Source: CAINEC01 sp046303115 (lineage in GTDB: Bacteria > Bacteroidota > Bacteroidia > AKYH767-A > OLB10). Taken from it: a DNA stretch of 19,656 bases. The notes beneath the pieces are model-generated. The model ran no database searches. It was not told the origin of the DNA and saw nothing but the letters and a program-made list of their open reading frames with translations. Location: positions 1 to 19,656 of the forward strand of contig JBKCGZ010000193.1 in NCBI GenBank assembly GCA_046303115.1, in the 5' to 3' direction. A program made the position numbers and the translations under genes. This document shows, piece after piece, positions 8,162-17,500 of the stretch. How positions within the stretch are numbered: position 1 is the stretch's first letter; the number at the start of each line of letters is the position of its first letter.

Positions 8162-11100
8162 ATGTTAGATTTTGTAAACAGTCTGTTAAAAAAGTTTTTT
8201 GGCAGCAAAGCAGAAAGAGATTTAAAGGAATTAACTCCATTTGTTGGATTAATCAATTCAGAATACGAGAAATTATCGGGGTTAAGTAATGATGCACTAA
8301 GAGCAAAGACCGCCCACTTCAAGCAACAAATTCAAGATTATATCCAAGAGATAGAAAATGAATTAGCAGAGCTTCATGCAACTTCGCAAGAAAATCCAGA
8401 TATGGATCTTCAGGAAAAAGAAAAGATTTTTACGCGTGTTGATGAATTAAAGAAAGAGCGTAATCAGAAGATTGAAGAAGTATTACTTCAAATTCTTCCA
8501 GCTGCTTTTGCAGTGATTAAGGATACAGCGCGTCGATTAAAAGAAAATTCAGAGTTAGAAGTTACAGCTACTGAACACGACAAAAATTTAGCTGTTAAGA
8601 AAAGCAATGTAATTATTCGGGGAGATAAAGCTTATTACCAAAACAAATGGATGGCTGCAGGTAACGAGGTTACATGGGACATGGTGCATTACGATGTACA
8701 GTTAATTGGTGGGACTGTTTTACATCAAGGTAAAATTGCTGAGATGGCAACAGGTGAAGGAAAGACCTTAGTTGGAACACTTCCTATTTATTTAAATTCA
8801 CTTGCAGGAAGAGGAGTACACGTTGTAACCGTGAACGATTATCTCGCAAAGCGTGACTCTGAATGGAACGGACCTGTATTTGAATTTTTAGGATTAACAG
8901 TTGATTGCATTGATAAACATCAACCAAATAGTAACGAAAGAAGAAAAGCTTACCTTGCTGATATCACTTACGGAACAAACAATGAATTTGGTTTTGATTA
9001 CTTACGTGATAACATGGCACGTAGTACCGAAGATATCGTTCAACGCGAACATCACTTTGCTATTGTCGATGAGGTTGACTCGGTATTGATTGATGATGCG
9101 AGAACACCATTGATTATTTCTGGACCGACACCTAAAGGTGATGAACAGGAATTTTTCCAATTGAAGCCACGTATCGAATCATTAGTAAATGCGCAAAAAG
9201 CATTTGTTAATACTTTAATTGCTGATGCGAAGAAAAACTTAGGCGTTAAAGAAAAAGAAGATGAAGTAGGTTTAGCTTTATTACGTGCACATCGTGGATT
9301 ACCTAAGCATCGTGCGCTCATTAAACTTTTGAGTGAGCCAGGTGCAAAAGCATTATTGCAAAAAACAGAGAACGCTAACATGGCTGATCATGGTCGTGAT
9401 ATGCGTGAGAAAGTAGACCCGGAATTATTCTTCGTTATTGATGAAAAAAATCACACGATTGAAATGACCGATAAAGGTCATGACTTAATCAGTGGTAATA
9501 TGAACGACCCTCACTTCTTCGAAATTCCTGATGTGGGTTCTATCATTGCTGATTTAGAGAAATCAAATTTACCAGCAGAAGAAAAGCTTCAGAAGAAAGA
9601 TGAATTGATGCGTGACTTCGCTGTGAAAGGAGAACGTATCCATACTGTAAATCAATTACTACGTGCTTACACGCTTTATGAAAAAGATATTGAGTATATC
9701 ATCGATGGTGGCAAGATTAAAATTGTTGATGAGCAAACAGGTCGTGTATTAGATGGTCGTCGTTATAGCGATGGATTACATCAGGCTATCGAAGCAAAAG
9801 AAAACGTAAAAGTAGAAGCTGCTACGCAAACCTATGCAACTGTTACACTTCAGAATTATTTCCGTATGTACCACAAGTTAGCGGGTATGACAGGAACAGC
9901 AGAAACAGAAGCGGGTGAGTTATGGCAGATTTATAAATTAGATGTTGTTGTTATTCCTACGCACAGAAAGATTTCAAGAAAAGATGAAGAGGATTTAATT
10001 TACAAAACAACACGTGAAAAATACAACGCAGTAATTGAAGCGATTGTTAAATTAACAGAAGCAGGCCGACCAGTTCTTGTTGGTACAACCTCAGTAGAAG
10101 TTTCTGAATTATTAAGTCGTATGCTTTCTCAACGTAAGATTAAGCATAACGTATTAAATGCAAAACAACACCAGCGCGAAGCGGAAATTGTTGCTGAAGC
10201 CGGAAAAGCAAGTCAAGTAACGATAGCAACCAACATGGCTGGTCGTGGTACCGATATTAAATTAGGACCAGGCGTAAAAGAAGCAGGTGGATTAGCAATC
10301 ATTGGTACAGAACGTCATGAGTCGCGTCGTGTAGACAGACAGTTACGTGGTCGTGCGGGACGACAAGGTGATCCAGGTTCATCGCAATTCTTTGTTTCGT
10401 TAGAAGATAGCTTAATGCGTTTGTTTGGTTCAGAGCGTATTGCAAAAATGATGGATACTTTAGGATTGAAAGAAGGAGAGGAAATCCAACATTCAATGAT
10501 TACAAAATCGATTGAGCGTGCACAACGTAAGGTAGAAGAAAACAACTTCGGAATTCGTAAGCGTTTATTAGAGTATGATGACGTAATGAATGCACAACGT
10601 GAAGTAATTTATAAAAAACGTCGTCATGCATTGTACGGAGAGCGTTTATCACTCGACCTTCAAAACATGTTATATGATTTAAGTGAGTCGGTGATTAATC
10701 AATTCTTTGAAGACAAAGATTACGAAGGATTTAATTTTGAAATGATCCGCATTTTTGCAATTGAGAATCCGATTTCTGAAGATCAATTTATGAATGCTAA
10801 GAACGGAGAAGAGCTTTCTGAAATTCTTTATGATAAATTAGATGAGCACTATCGTTTTAAAACTTCAACAACTGCTGAACGTGCATTCCCTGTTATTAAA
10901 AATGTTTATGAGCAACCAGGACAACAATATGAAAATATCGTAGTTCCATTCTCAGACGGCATTCGTAATATTCAAGTATTAGCTCCTTTGCGTAAGTCGT
11001 ATGAGTCGCATGGTAAAGAAATCATCGCTGCTTTTGAAAGAAACGTTACATTGGCTTTAATTGATGATACGTGGAAGAATCACTTGCGTGACATGGATGA

Positions 11101-11488
11101 TTTAAAGCAAAGCGTTCAGAATGCAGTTTACGAGCAAAAAGACCCATTGTTAGTTTACAAGTTAGAATCATTTGATTTATTTAAGAAAATGGTTGACGAA
11201 GTAAACAGAGATACAATGTCATTCTTGTTCAGAGGTAATATTACAGCTCAAGATCATAGTCAGGTGAAGCAAGCAGCCGCTCCCGTTCGTCAGGATTTAA
11301 GTAAATTAAAAACTACGCATGAAGAGTATCAAGGTGGTTCATCTAGCGATGGTGGAGTGCCGCAAAATCAGCCTGCGCCCAAAAATGAGCCTATTCGCAA
11401 TGAAACGAAAGTGCTTCCTAATGATCCATGTCCTTGTGGAAGTGGAAAGAAGTACAAGAAGTGTCATGGTAGCGGTCAAGAAGGTTAA
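8162..11488 (+). CDS. secA: Preprotein translocase ATPase SecA
   Basis: The protein has 1,108 residues. SecA is the motor that drives unfolded preproteins through SecYEG at the inner membrane. Walker A is at 196-202 (ATGEGKT, Lys201) and Walker B at 303-306 (DEVD), followed by DDARTPLIISG. The second nucleotide domain has TNMAGRGTDI and the RQLRGRAGRQGD motif VI. The C-terminal zinc tail reads C-P-C-G-S-G-K-K-Y-K-K-C-H, with Cys1090, Cys1092, Cys1101 and His1102. The enzyme is longer than the roughly 900 residues of E. coli because of an insertion near 75-110 and another of about 100 residues after residue 322; both are normal for Bacteroidota. Arginine codons are mostly CGT, in contrast to the AGA/CGA-rich kinase gene, consistent with high expression. 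The sigma-factor gene begins only 27 bases after the stop, on the same strand. Confidence 0.98.
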   Translation: MLDFVNSLLKKFFGSKAERDLKELTPFVGLINSEYEKLSGLSNDALRAKTAHFKQQIQDYIQEIENELAELHATSQENPDMDLQEKEKIFTRVDELKKERNQKIEEVLLQILPAAFAVIKDTARRLKENSELEVTATEHDKNLAVKKSNVIIRGDKAYYQNKWMAAGNEVTWDMVHYDVQLIGGTVLHQGKIAEMATGEGKTLVGTLPIYLNSLAGRGVHVVTVNDYLAKRDSEWNGPVFEFLGLTVDCIDKHQPNSNERRKAYLADITYGTNNEFGFDYLRDNMARSTEDIVQREHHFAIVDEVDSVLIDDARTPLIISGPTPKGDEQEFFQLKPRIESLVNAQKAFVNTLIADAKKNLGVKEKEDEVGLALLRAHRGLPKHRALIKLLSEPGAKALLQKTENANMADHGRDMREKVDPELFFVIDEKNHTIEMTDKGHDLISGNMNDPHFFEIPDVGSIIADLEKSNLPAEEKLQKKDELMRDFAVKGERIHTVNQLLRAYTLYEKDIEYIIDGGKIKIVDEQTGRVLDGRRYSDGLHQAIEAKENVKVEAATQTYATVTLQNYFRMYHKLAGMTGTAETEAGELWQIYKLDVVVIPTHRKISRKDEEDLIYKTTREKYNAVIEAIVKLTEAGRPVLVGTTSVEVSELLSRMLSQRKIKHNVLNAKQHQREAEIVAEAGKASQVTIATNMAGRGTDIKLGPGVKEAGGLAIIGTERHESRRVDRQLRGRAGRQGDPGSSQFFVSLEDSLMRLFGSERIAKMMDTLGLKEGEEIQHSMITKSIERAQRKVEENNFGIRKRLLEYDDVMNAQREVIYKKRRHALYGERLSLDLQNMLYDLSESVINQFFEDKDYEGFNFEMIRIFAIENPISEDQFMNAKNGEELSEILYDKLDEHYRFKTSTTAERAFPVIKNVYEQPGQQYENIVVPFSDGIRNIQVLAPLRKSYESHGKEIIAAFERNVTLALIDDTWKNHLRDMDDLKQSVQNAVYEQKDPLLVYKLESFDLFKKMVDEVNRDTMSFLFRGNITAQDHSQVKQAAAPVRQDLSKLKTTHEEYQGGSSSDGGVPQNQPAPKNEPIRNETKVLPNDPCPCGSGKKYKKCHGSGQEG

Positions 11489-11515
11489 TTTATAAGAAAT
11501 TAATAATTTATTGTG

Positions 11516-12064
11516 ATGGGACATGAAACTATATCAATAGATATTACTTCATGTGTGACCTTATACACGAAAGAATTGTATTCGTGGGCCTACTATAAAA
11601 CAGGCGACAAAACACTTTCGGAAGATTTAGTGCAAGACACTTTTTTAGCTGCAATCAAATCGCAAAAGAATTTTAAAGGCGACAGTGAAATTAAAACCTG
11701 GCTATTCGGGATTTTAAAAAATAAAATTGCTGATTACTTTCGAAAAGCATCGAACAAAATTCCATCGAGTAACATTTTCTTTGATGGCGATACCTGGAAC
11801 GAAAAAGAAATTCCTGCTTCGTGGAATATTACTGAAGATAAAGAACTGCTTGATGATATTGCATTTGAAAATACGTTGAGTGATTGTATTAATAAACTGC
11901 CAAATATGTGGAGCAGTGTTATTCGCATGAAATTTATTGATGACCGGAAAACAGAAATCATCTGTAGTGAAAATGGAATAAGTACAAATAATTACTGGCA
12001 GGTTATTCATCGTTCCAAATTACAGTTAAGAAAATGTCTGGAGTTAAATTGGTTTAGCGTATGA
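11516..12064 (+). CDS. ECF-type RNA polymerase sigma factor
   Basis: The protein has 182 residues from the ATG at 11516; a GTG one codon earlier (11513) is a less likely start. Region 2 spans about 17-79, with the core-binding and -10 recognition stretch around SEDLVQDTFLAAI (35-47) and TWLFGILKNKIADYFRK (61-77). Region 4 spans about 118-180 and ends in a helix-turn-helix followed by KLQLRKCLELNWF. An acidic linker of about 40 residues separates them. This architecture is the small two-domain ECF sigma factor that Bacteroidota encode directly before a short zinc-type anti-sigma. The stop overlaps the next start as ATGA, implying translational coupling and the near-equal amounts needed for a sigma/anti-sigma pair. 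It lies 27 bases after secA with no clear promoter between, so it may share the secA transcript. The promoters it recognises are not identifiable here. Confidence 0.88.
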   Translation: MGHETISIDITSCVTLYTKELYSWAYYKTGDKTLSEDLVQDTFLAAIKSQKNFKGDSEIKTWLFGILKNKIADYFRKASNKIPSSNIFFDGDTWNEKEIPASWNITEDKELLDDIAFENTLSDCINKLPNMWSSVIRMKFIDDRKTEIICSENGISTNNYWQVIHRSKLQLRKCLELNWFSV

Positions 12065-12816
12065 AGTCATTGATACATTCAATCATTTATTCTTGTGAGA
12101 AGGCTACACTTTTAATCGAGAAAATGCAAGTACAAGAACTATCATTTCAAGAGCGCATACGACTTCGATTACACTTACAATCTTGTGCAGCTTGCAGTGA
12201 ATATAAAATTCAAAGCCACCTGATAAGCAATGCTCTTGAAAAACATTTTAAAGGCAATTCAGCAATAGAAAATAACACACTAGAAAATAAAATATTAAAT
12301 TCAATTCAAAACATGAATAGTAAAGGTCCAAACCATTCCAATTTCGATTTCTACAAGAATTTACTAAATGAATTAGATGGAGAGACATTGTTAGAAGAGG
12401 TAGATACAGAACAAGAAATCAATTGTCCCATTGCTATTGTAGATGATAATTTATCATTTAGTTTAATATTGAGCGATTATTTATTAGATGAATGCAGTTT
12501 ACATTCGAAGAAATATACTAACGGTAACGACTTCTTAAATGAGTACGTTGCTGGTGACGATAGAATTATTATTCTCGATTACGATTTCGGTAAAGACAAT
12601 GGCCCTAACGGATTAGTAATTTTAAAACGCATTAAAGAAATCAATCCGATAGCAAGAGTAATTATGGTTTCTGGTCAAGATAATTTAGAAGTAGCTATTG
12701 AAACCATGCGTCAAGGAGCAGTTGATTATTTCATCAAAACCAATAAAACAGTATTCCCAACTATTGTTTGTTCGATATTAAAGTTGATTGATATCGAAAA
12801 AATGAGAATGAATTAA
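12061..12816 (+). CDS. Anti-sigma factor (zinc domain) fused to a response-regulator receiver domain
   Basis: The protein has 251 residues with two parts in one uninterrupted frame. Residues 1-62 look like a cytoplasmic zinc anti-sigma domain: Cys12, then His38, Cys42 and Cys45 in the H-x3-C-x2-C arrangement, set in helices with the LSFQERIRLRLHLQSCAAC pattern (27-45) usual for partners of this sigma type. A linker follows at about 63-120, ending in an acidic stretch (ELDGETLLEEVDTEQE). Residues 121-247 form a receiver domain with acidic residues Asp128-Asp129, acceptor Asp173, Ser204 and Lys226. There is no membrane segment and no DNA-binding or enzymatic output domain. The simplest reading is that the zinc domain holds the sigma factor encoded just upstream (4-bp overlap) and that phosphorylation of Asp173 changes this grip. 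Related anti-sigma proteins are typically only about 80-100 residues. The loop after Asp173 is three residues longer than in the NtrC-type receiver of this window. Confidence 0.85.
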   Translation: MKSLIHSIIYSCEKATLLIEKMQVQELSFQERIRLRLHLQSCAACSEYKIQSHLISNALEKHFKGNSAIENNTLENKILNSIQNMNSKGPNHSNFDFYKNLLNELDGETLLEEVDTEQEINCPIAIVDDNLSFSLILSDYLLDECSLHSKKYTNGNDFLNEYVAGDDRIIILDYDFGKDNGPNGLVILKRIKEINPIARVIMVSGQDNLEVAIETMRQGAVDYFIKTNKTVFPTIVCSILKLIDIEKMRMN

Positions 12817-12826
12817 GCATTAATTC

Positions 12827-14365
12827 TTATCCTGCCCACCCTTCCCTATCGAGACTACGATATTGAATAGCTTCGGAAACATGTTCTGTTTTTATGTCTT
12901 CGCTGCCTTCTAAATCTGCAATTGTGCGCGATACTTTTAGTATGCGATCATACGCCCGTGCGGAAAGTCCGAGTTTATCCATAGCAATTTTTAATAGCTC
13001 AGCACTATCATTATTCAAACGACAAATTTGTCGTAACATGCGCGATGACATTTGTGCGTTAGCATACACCCCTATTTCATTTTTATAACGCACCTCCTGA
13101 ATTTGTCTTGCGGCAATTACACGAGCGCGAATGCTTTCGCTATGTTCTGCTACTCTGCTTTTTGAAAGTTCATTAAAAGGAACGGGAATCACCTCTACGT
13201 GCAAATCAATACGGTCGAGCAATGGACCTGATAAACGATTTAAATATTTCTGCACCACACCAGGAGCGCAGACGCATTCTTTTTCGGGATGGTTATAATA
13301 ACCACAAGGACATGGATTCATACTAGACACCAACATAAAACTGGCAGGATACTCTACAGAGAATTTAGCTCTTGAAATAGCTACCTTACGCTCTTCGAGT
13401 GGCTGACGCATTACTTCGAGAACTGTTCGTTTGAATTCTGGTAACTCATCTAAAAACAAAACGCCGTTATGTGCTAATGAAATTTCTCCTGGTTGAGGAT
13501 AGCCTCCACCACCAACGAGCGCGATGTCAGAGATAGTATGATGAGGAGCACGGAAAGGCCTGGTCGTTATGATGCCCTTTTTTGCTGATGTCTTACCAAC
13601 TACCGAATGTATTTTTGTTGTTTCTAATGATTCTTCCAATGTTAACGGCGGAAGAATAGTCGGAAGTCTTTTTGCAAGCATCGTTTTACCTGCGCCAGGA
13701 GGACCAATAAGAATTACATTATGTCCACCAGCTGCCGCAATTTCTAAGGCGCGCTTGATATTCTCTTGACCTTTAACGTCGGAAAAGTCTACTTCCAACT
13801 CTTGCTGGTGTTTAATAAACTCTTCGCGGATATCCACCACCGTTACTTCTTTGGTTAATTCACCTTCTAAGAAAGAAACAACCTCAATCAATGATTTCAT
13901 TCCGTAAACCTCTAGTCCTTGCACTACTGCTGCCTCTTGCGCATTTTGTTCGGGTAATATAATTCCTTTGAATCCTTCTTTCTTGGCTTGAATTGCTATG
14001 GGCAATGCTCCCTTCACGGGCAATAATTGACCATCGAGTGATAATTCACCCATAATGATGTACTCTGAAAAATCAGTAGTTTCAATTTGACCTGATGCAG
14101 AGAGAATACATAATGCAATTGGCAAATCATACGCAGATCCTTCCTTACGGATATCAGCTGGAGCCATATTGATTACTATTCGTTTACCTGGCCATTTAAA
14201 ATCATTTGTTTTAAGCGCGGCTTCAATGCGCTGCTGACTTTCTTTAACGGCATTATCGGGTAACCCTACCAGAAATACTTTCACGCCATTGGCCATATGG
14301 ACTTCAATAGCGATAGTAATTGCAGAGATGCCATGCAGAGCACTGCCATAAGCTTTTACTAGCAT
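12827..14365 (-). CDS. comM: ComM/YifB family AAA+ protein (Mg-chelatase-like)
   Basis: The protein has 512 residues, the normal length for the family. The N-terminal domain (about 1-170) has the S5/Lon-like fold seen in ComM, with VGLPDNAVKES near 33-43. The AAA+ module has Walker A GPPGAGKT (221-228), Walker B VLFLDE (302-307) and the putative arginine finger in LLDRID (382-387). A four-cysteine cluster (Cys352, Cys354, Cys364, Cys366) lies in the family insertion and may bind zinc. The C-terminal lid holds the GLSARAYDRILKVSRTIADL signature. In Gram-negative bacteria ComM is a hexameric branch-migration helicase that helps integrate incoming DNA during natural transformation; the role in Bacteroidota is inferred. 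The gene is convergent with the sigma/anti-sigma pair, with 10 bp between the stops. It starts with ATG at 14365, preceded by a possible promoter. Confidence 0.93.
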   Translation of the reverse strand: MLVKAYGSALHGISAITIAIEVHMANGVKVFLVGLPDNAVKESQQRIEAALKTNDFKWPGKRIVINMAPADIRKEGSAYDLPIALCILSASGQIETTDFSEYIIMGELSLDGQLLPVKGALPIAIQAKKEGFKGIILPEQNAQEAAVVQGLEVYGMKSLIEVVSFLEGELTKEVTVVDIREEFIKHQQELEVDFSDVKGQENIKRALEIAAAGGHNVILIGPPGAGKTMLAKRLPTILPPLTLEESLETTKIHSVVGKTSAKKGIITTRPFRAPHHTISDIALVGGGGYPQPGEISLAHNGVLFLDELPEFKRTVLEVMRQPLEERKVAISRAKFSVEYPASFMLVSSMNPCPCGYYNHPEKECVCAPGVVQKYLNRLSGPLLDRIDLHVEVIPVPFNELSKSRVAEHSESIRARVIAARQIQEVRYKNEIGVYANAQMSSRMLRQICRLNNDSAELLKIAMDKLGLSARAYDRILKVSRTIADLEGSEDIKTEHVSEAIQYRSLDREGWAG

Positions 14366-14412
14366 ATAAAAATTATTTATGGACCATTGAAAAATGAAAT
14401 CCGATTAGGCGG

Positions 14413-14420
14413 CAAATTTA
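14413..14420 (-). promoter_or_regulatory. Possible -7 element for comM
   Basis: On the minus strand this reads TAAATTTG, a full match to TAnnTTTG, 47 bases before the comM start. The nearest TTG (14447-14445) is 24 bases upstream, slightly longer than the usual 19-21, so the -33 part is uncertain. Confidence 0.35.
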
Positions 14421-14462
14421 ACTACCTTAAATTAAAATATCCGACAACAAACGTTTAAGTTC

Positions 14463-14495
14463 AAAAAAAATCCCGGCCTTCTGAGCCGGGATTTT
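14463..14495 (-). terminator. Rho-independent terminator of the type IX cargo gene
   Basis: On the minus strand a perfect 11-bp stem (AAAATCCCGGC pairing with GCCGGGATTTT, plus-strand 14467-14477 and 14485-14495) with a 7-nt loop is followed by a run of eight T. It begins 18 bases after the stop of the large secreted-protein gene. It separates that gene from comM, so the two are not one transcript. Confidence 0.9.
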
Positions 14496-14513
14496 CCTCT
14501 GATTATTGAAAAA

Positions 14514-17500
14514 TTAGTACACAAACTTTCTGCTTACAGCATCACTATCGTTGCGAATGATGATGAAATACAGTCCGTGAGGTAAGCTTGCATTTAATTT
14601 TATTCTATTAGATCCGTTAACAGCAGCTACACCTGATTCTGAGTAAATCACGCGACCAGAAACATCGGTAATTTCTACATTAACTGGTAAATCTGAGTTA
14701 TACATGAAATCAACATTGATATCATCCGACATTGCAACATCAGAATAAATATTCGTGATATCAAATGGCGCCTTGCTTCCAAACCACACTGCTTGAGGTT
14801 CTGAGTAAGTAAAGTCACCGTTGAAATCCGTTTGCTTCAAACGATAGTATTGTAAACCATACACTGGGCTATTATCGTAGGTAGTGTAATTCAACATGAT
14901 ATTACTGTTATTCATATACGAATTAACCTTATCAATGAAGCTATACTCATTTAAATCTGTTGTTCTTTCTACTGTGAAGTAATCATTATCTACTTCGGAA
15001 GCAGTTGTCCAATCTAAACGTACGCGCTTTCCGTCAGGACGGGCTTTGAAATCTACTAAATCAATTGGTAGAGGTGTTGTATTTACAGCAATTGTCCATG
15101 GAGTGAAGTCTCCAACTGGAGCAGAAGGCGTACTATACGGAGTACTTAATGTTGGAACAGTAGGCCAATCCCAGCTTGTAACACGAACACTATCTGATGT
15201 AGTTGCAGCGACTTGGCTATATGATTGAGTATAGCTCACAGTAGTCTGTTGCTGATTGTAAGGTGTCGCTGCTGGTGATCCTGGATAAGGAGCTCCTGTT
15301 GCAGTCGACGTCCCTGCAGATAACCCTGTTTGAACACCTGCTACTGTAAATTGAGTTCCACTTGGAATACTTGTTATAACAGCATTAATTACATTATATC
15401 CTGCGGGAGTCAATGCACCTGTAATTGTTACTGCCTGTCCTACAACAAAAGAGTGAGCAGCAGAAGTATTATAGGTTATTGTTGTTCCGTTTCCTACTGC
15501 ACTATTTACTGTAGAAACGTTAGTAGTAGCCACAGCAGTTATTCTCAACCATGATAATCCATATGCTCTCCATGGCTGTGCAAATCCGGGCTTAAGCGTA
15601 CTCATAGTAGTTGGACGCTCTGAAAGTTGAGGCGCAGTTGCATTTGTAGAAAGTCGGAATGTAATATCTGCAATTGGATAATTCGGTGCAGGGTTTTGTG
15701 GTCCTGTTTTACCAATCATCCAATAACGATCGACTACGTTAGCGGCGTTTGAAGCCGTTGAATTAAATACATCGATATGTGTAACAGTAGGAGGGTCAGG
15801 AAGAGTATTTGTTAACCAGTTTTTAGTTCCTGCTTTAAATATTCCCATATCCCCTTGCTTATGTAAGAACGTAACAGGGATGTAAGTTATCGCCGGAACA
15901 GCACTTACAGTATCTACCCTGCTTCCAAAAGGTATTAATCTTAAAGATGTTGGTGCAGCATACTGTCCGATAGTCCAATTCACTATTGAATTCGGATTTT
16001 CACTAATCAATAATCCTGTTCCAGCTGTTCCTGGTTGTCCTGTACCTTGAATAATACGAGAAAATGCAGCTGGATTTGACCATTTCATATATAATGGCTT
16101 ACCATTCATAATCATTTGTCCTGTACCCAAGAAGAACGTATCTTGAACAGAGACAGAGTCGTTGTTTAATACAATTGGACGATTTGCTGCTGACTTGGCC
16201 ATACTAAAAGTATAGAACGGCACTGCGCGAGTTCCACCAATAAACTGCGTCATAGAACTATCCATAATGAACAAACTCTTACCTGCACTGAAAGGACCAT
16301 TATTCGTGAAGTTTCCTTGGACAACTAATTTCGGTTTTCCATAAGGGCGATCCCAAATAAATGTTGCATTTGGACGAAGCGTCATCAAGGCGCTCACTGA
16401 ATTTGAAGTGTTGGCTACTGGAGATCCATTACCAGTGATATCCAAGGCTACCTGTCCAACAAAAGAACCTGCTGCAGGCACTGTTTGAACTGAAGTTAAC
16501 AAACGACCTAATACTAAGGTAGAATTACGTCCAGTTGATTGGGTAATATCAATGAAATCATTATTCACTGAACCTGTTGAAGCAGGATTTGTAAATGTGT
16601 ATTGAATGACAATGTTACTAGCTCCATCCCATGTAATTGGAGTTCCTAAAGTGAATGTATTTAGACCAAATACTATAGGTTGGTTCGCATTTGTATACAC
16701 GTTGGTTACTCCTGCAATAGGAACTGTTGAAGTAAATGATGAAATTGCACTATTGGCAAAACCAATTGCAAAATTTTGATAATAACGCGTCGGAACCCCT
16801 AAATCATTGTTCTTAACATTTAATTGAATTGCGGTAATCTTATCACCTGCCTGCATTCCTAGCAAAGATAAGTCACTTGCCAAATAAATAATTTGCGTCT
16901 GAGCTGCTTTATATGTTTTACCACATAAAGGCGTCATTAAATAGTTAAGAAGTGTTCCCGTTGAATTAGGAAAGACAGCATTATTAGTTGGATTATAAGC
17001 TCCAACAACATTCATATATCCATTATTATTTAAGTTTCCAGCAATTTTTAATGCTGTTGCTCCTGGATTTGGTGCATCAATAAACAATGAATCCTGATTC
17101 GAAATTGTTAGTGACTTACAATTTGCCAATACACCTGATTTAATGATTGGGTATTTGTATGATCTTGTTCCTGGATTAACAATTGCGCGATTAATAACTG
17201 TAGAATCAGTAATTGTTGGCACTGATGGACACCAGTTTGCTGGATTGTTCCAATCATTTGTATTACCCAACCATAATTTATAGGCTGCGCTACAATTAGG
17301 AATAATTGTTACAATAAAGTCCTCACACTCACCCCAAGTTCCTGGATTACATGGATGCATCGAAGTTGATGATGCGGCGAACCACTCTCTAACACGTAAA
17401 CGGGTTGAACCTTGGAAAGGAGCGGGTATCGATCCTGTTGAAGGTACAGTAAACGTCCAAGTTGCTGTACCTAATGCTGTAAGATTGGCATATCCCAACC

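Noticed and set aside
8095..8322. Minus-strand open frame over the start of secA
   Set aside because: It is antisense to conserved secA codons, has no family resemblance and no promoter, so it is a shadow frame.
9120..9440. Long insertion in SecA compared with E. coli SecA
   Set aside because: Insertions at this place, and a total length near 1,100 residues, are normal for SecA of Bacteroidota; all catalytic motifs are intact.
12810..12826. Inverted repeat GAATTAA-GCA-TTAATTC between the convergent anti-sigma and comM genes
   Set aside because: The 7-bp stem is almost all A-T with a 3-nt loop and no T run on either strand; it could aid termination but cannot be supported.
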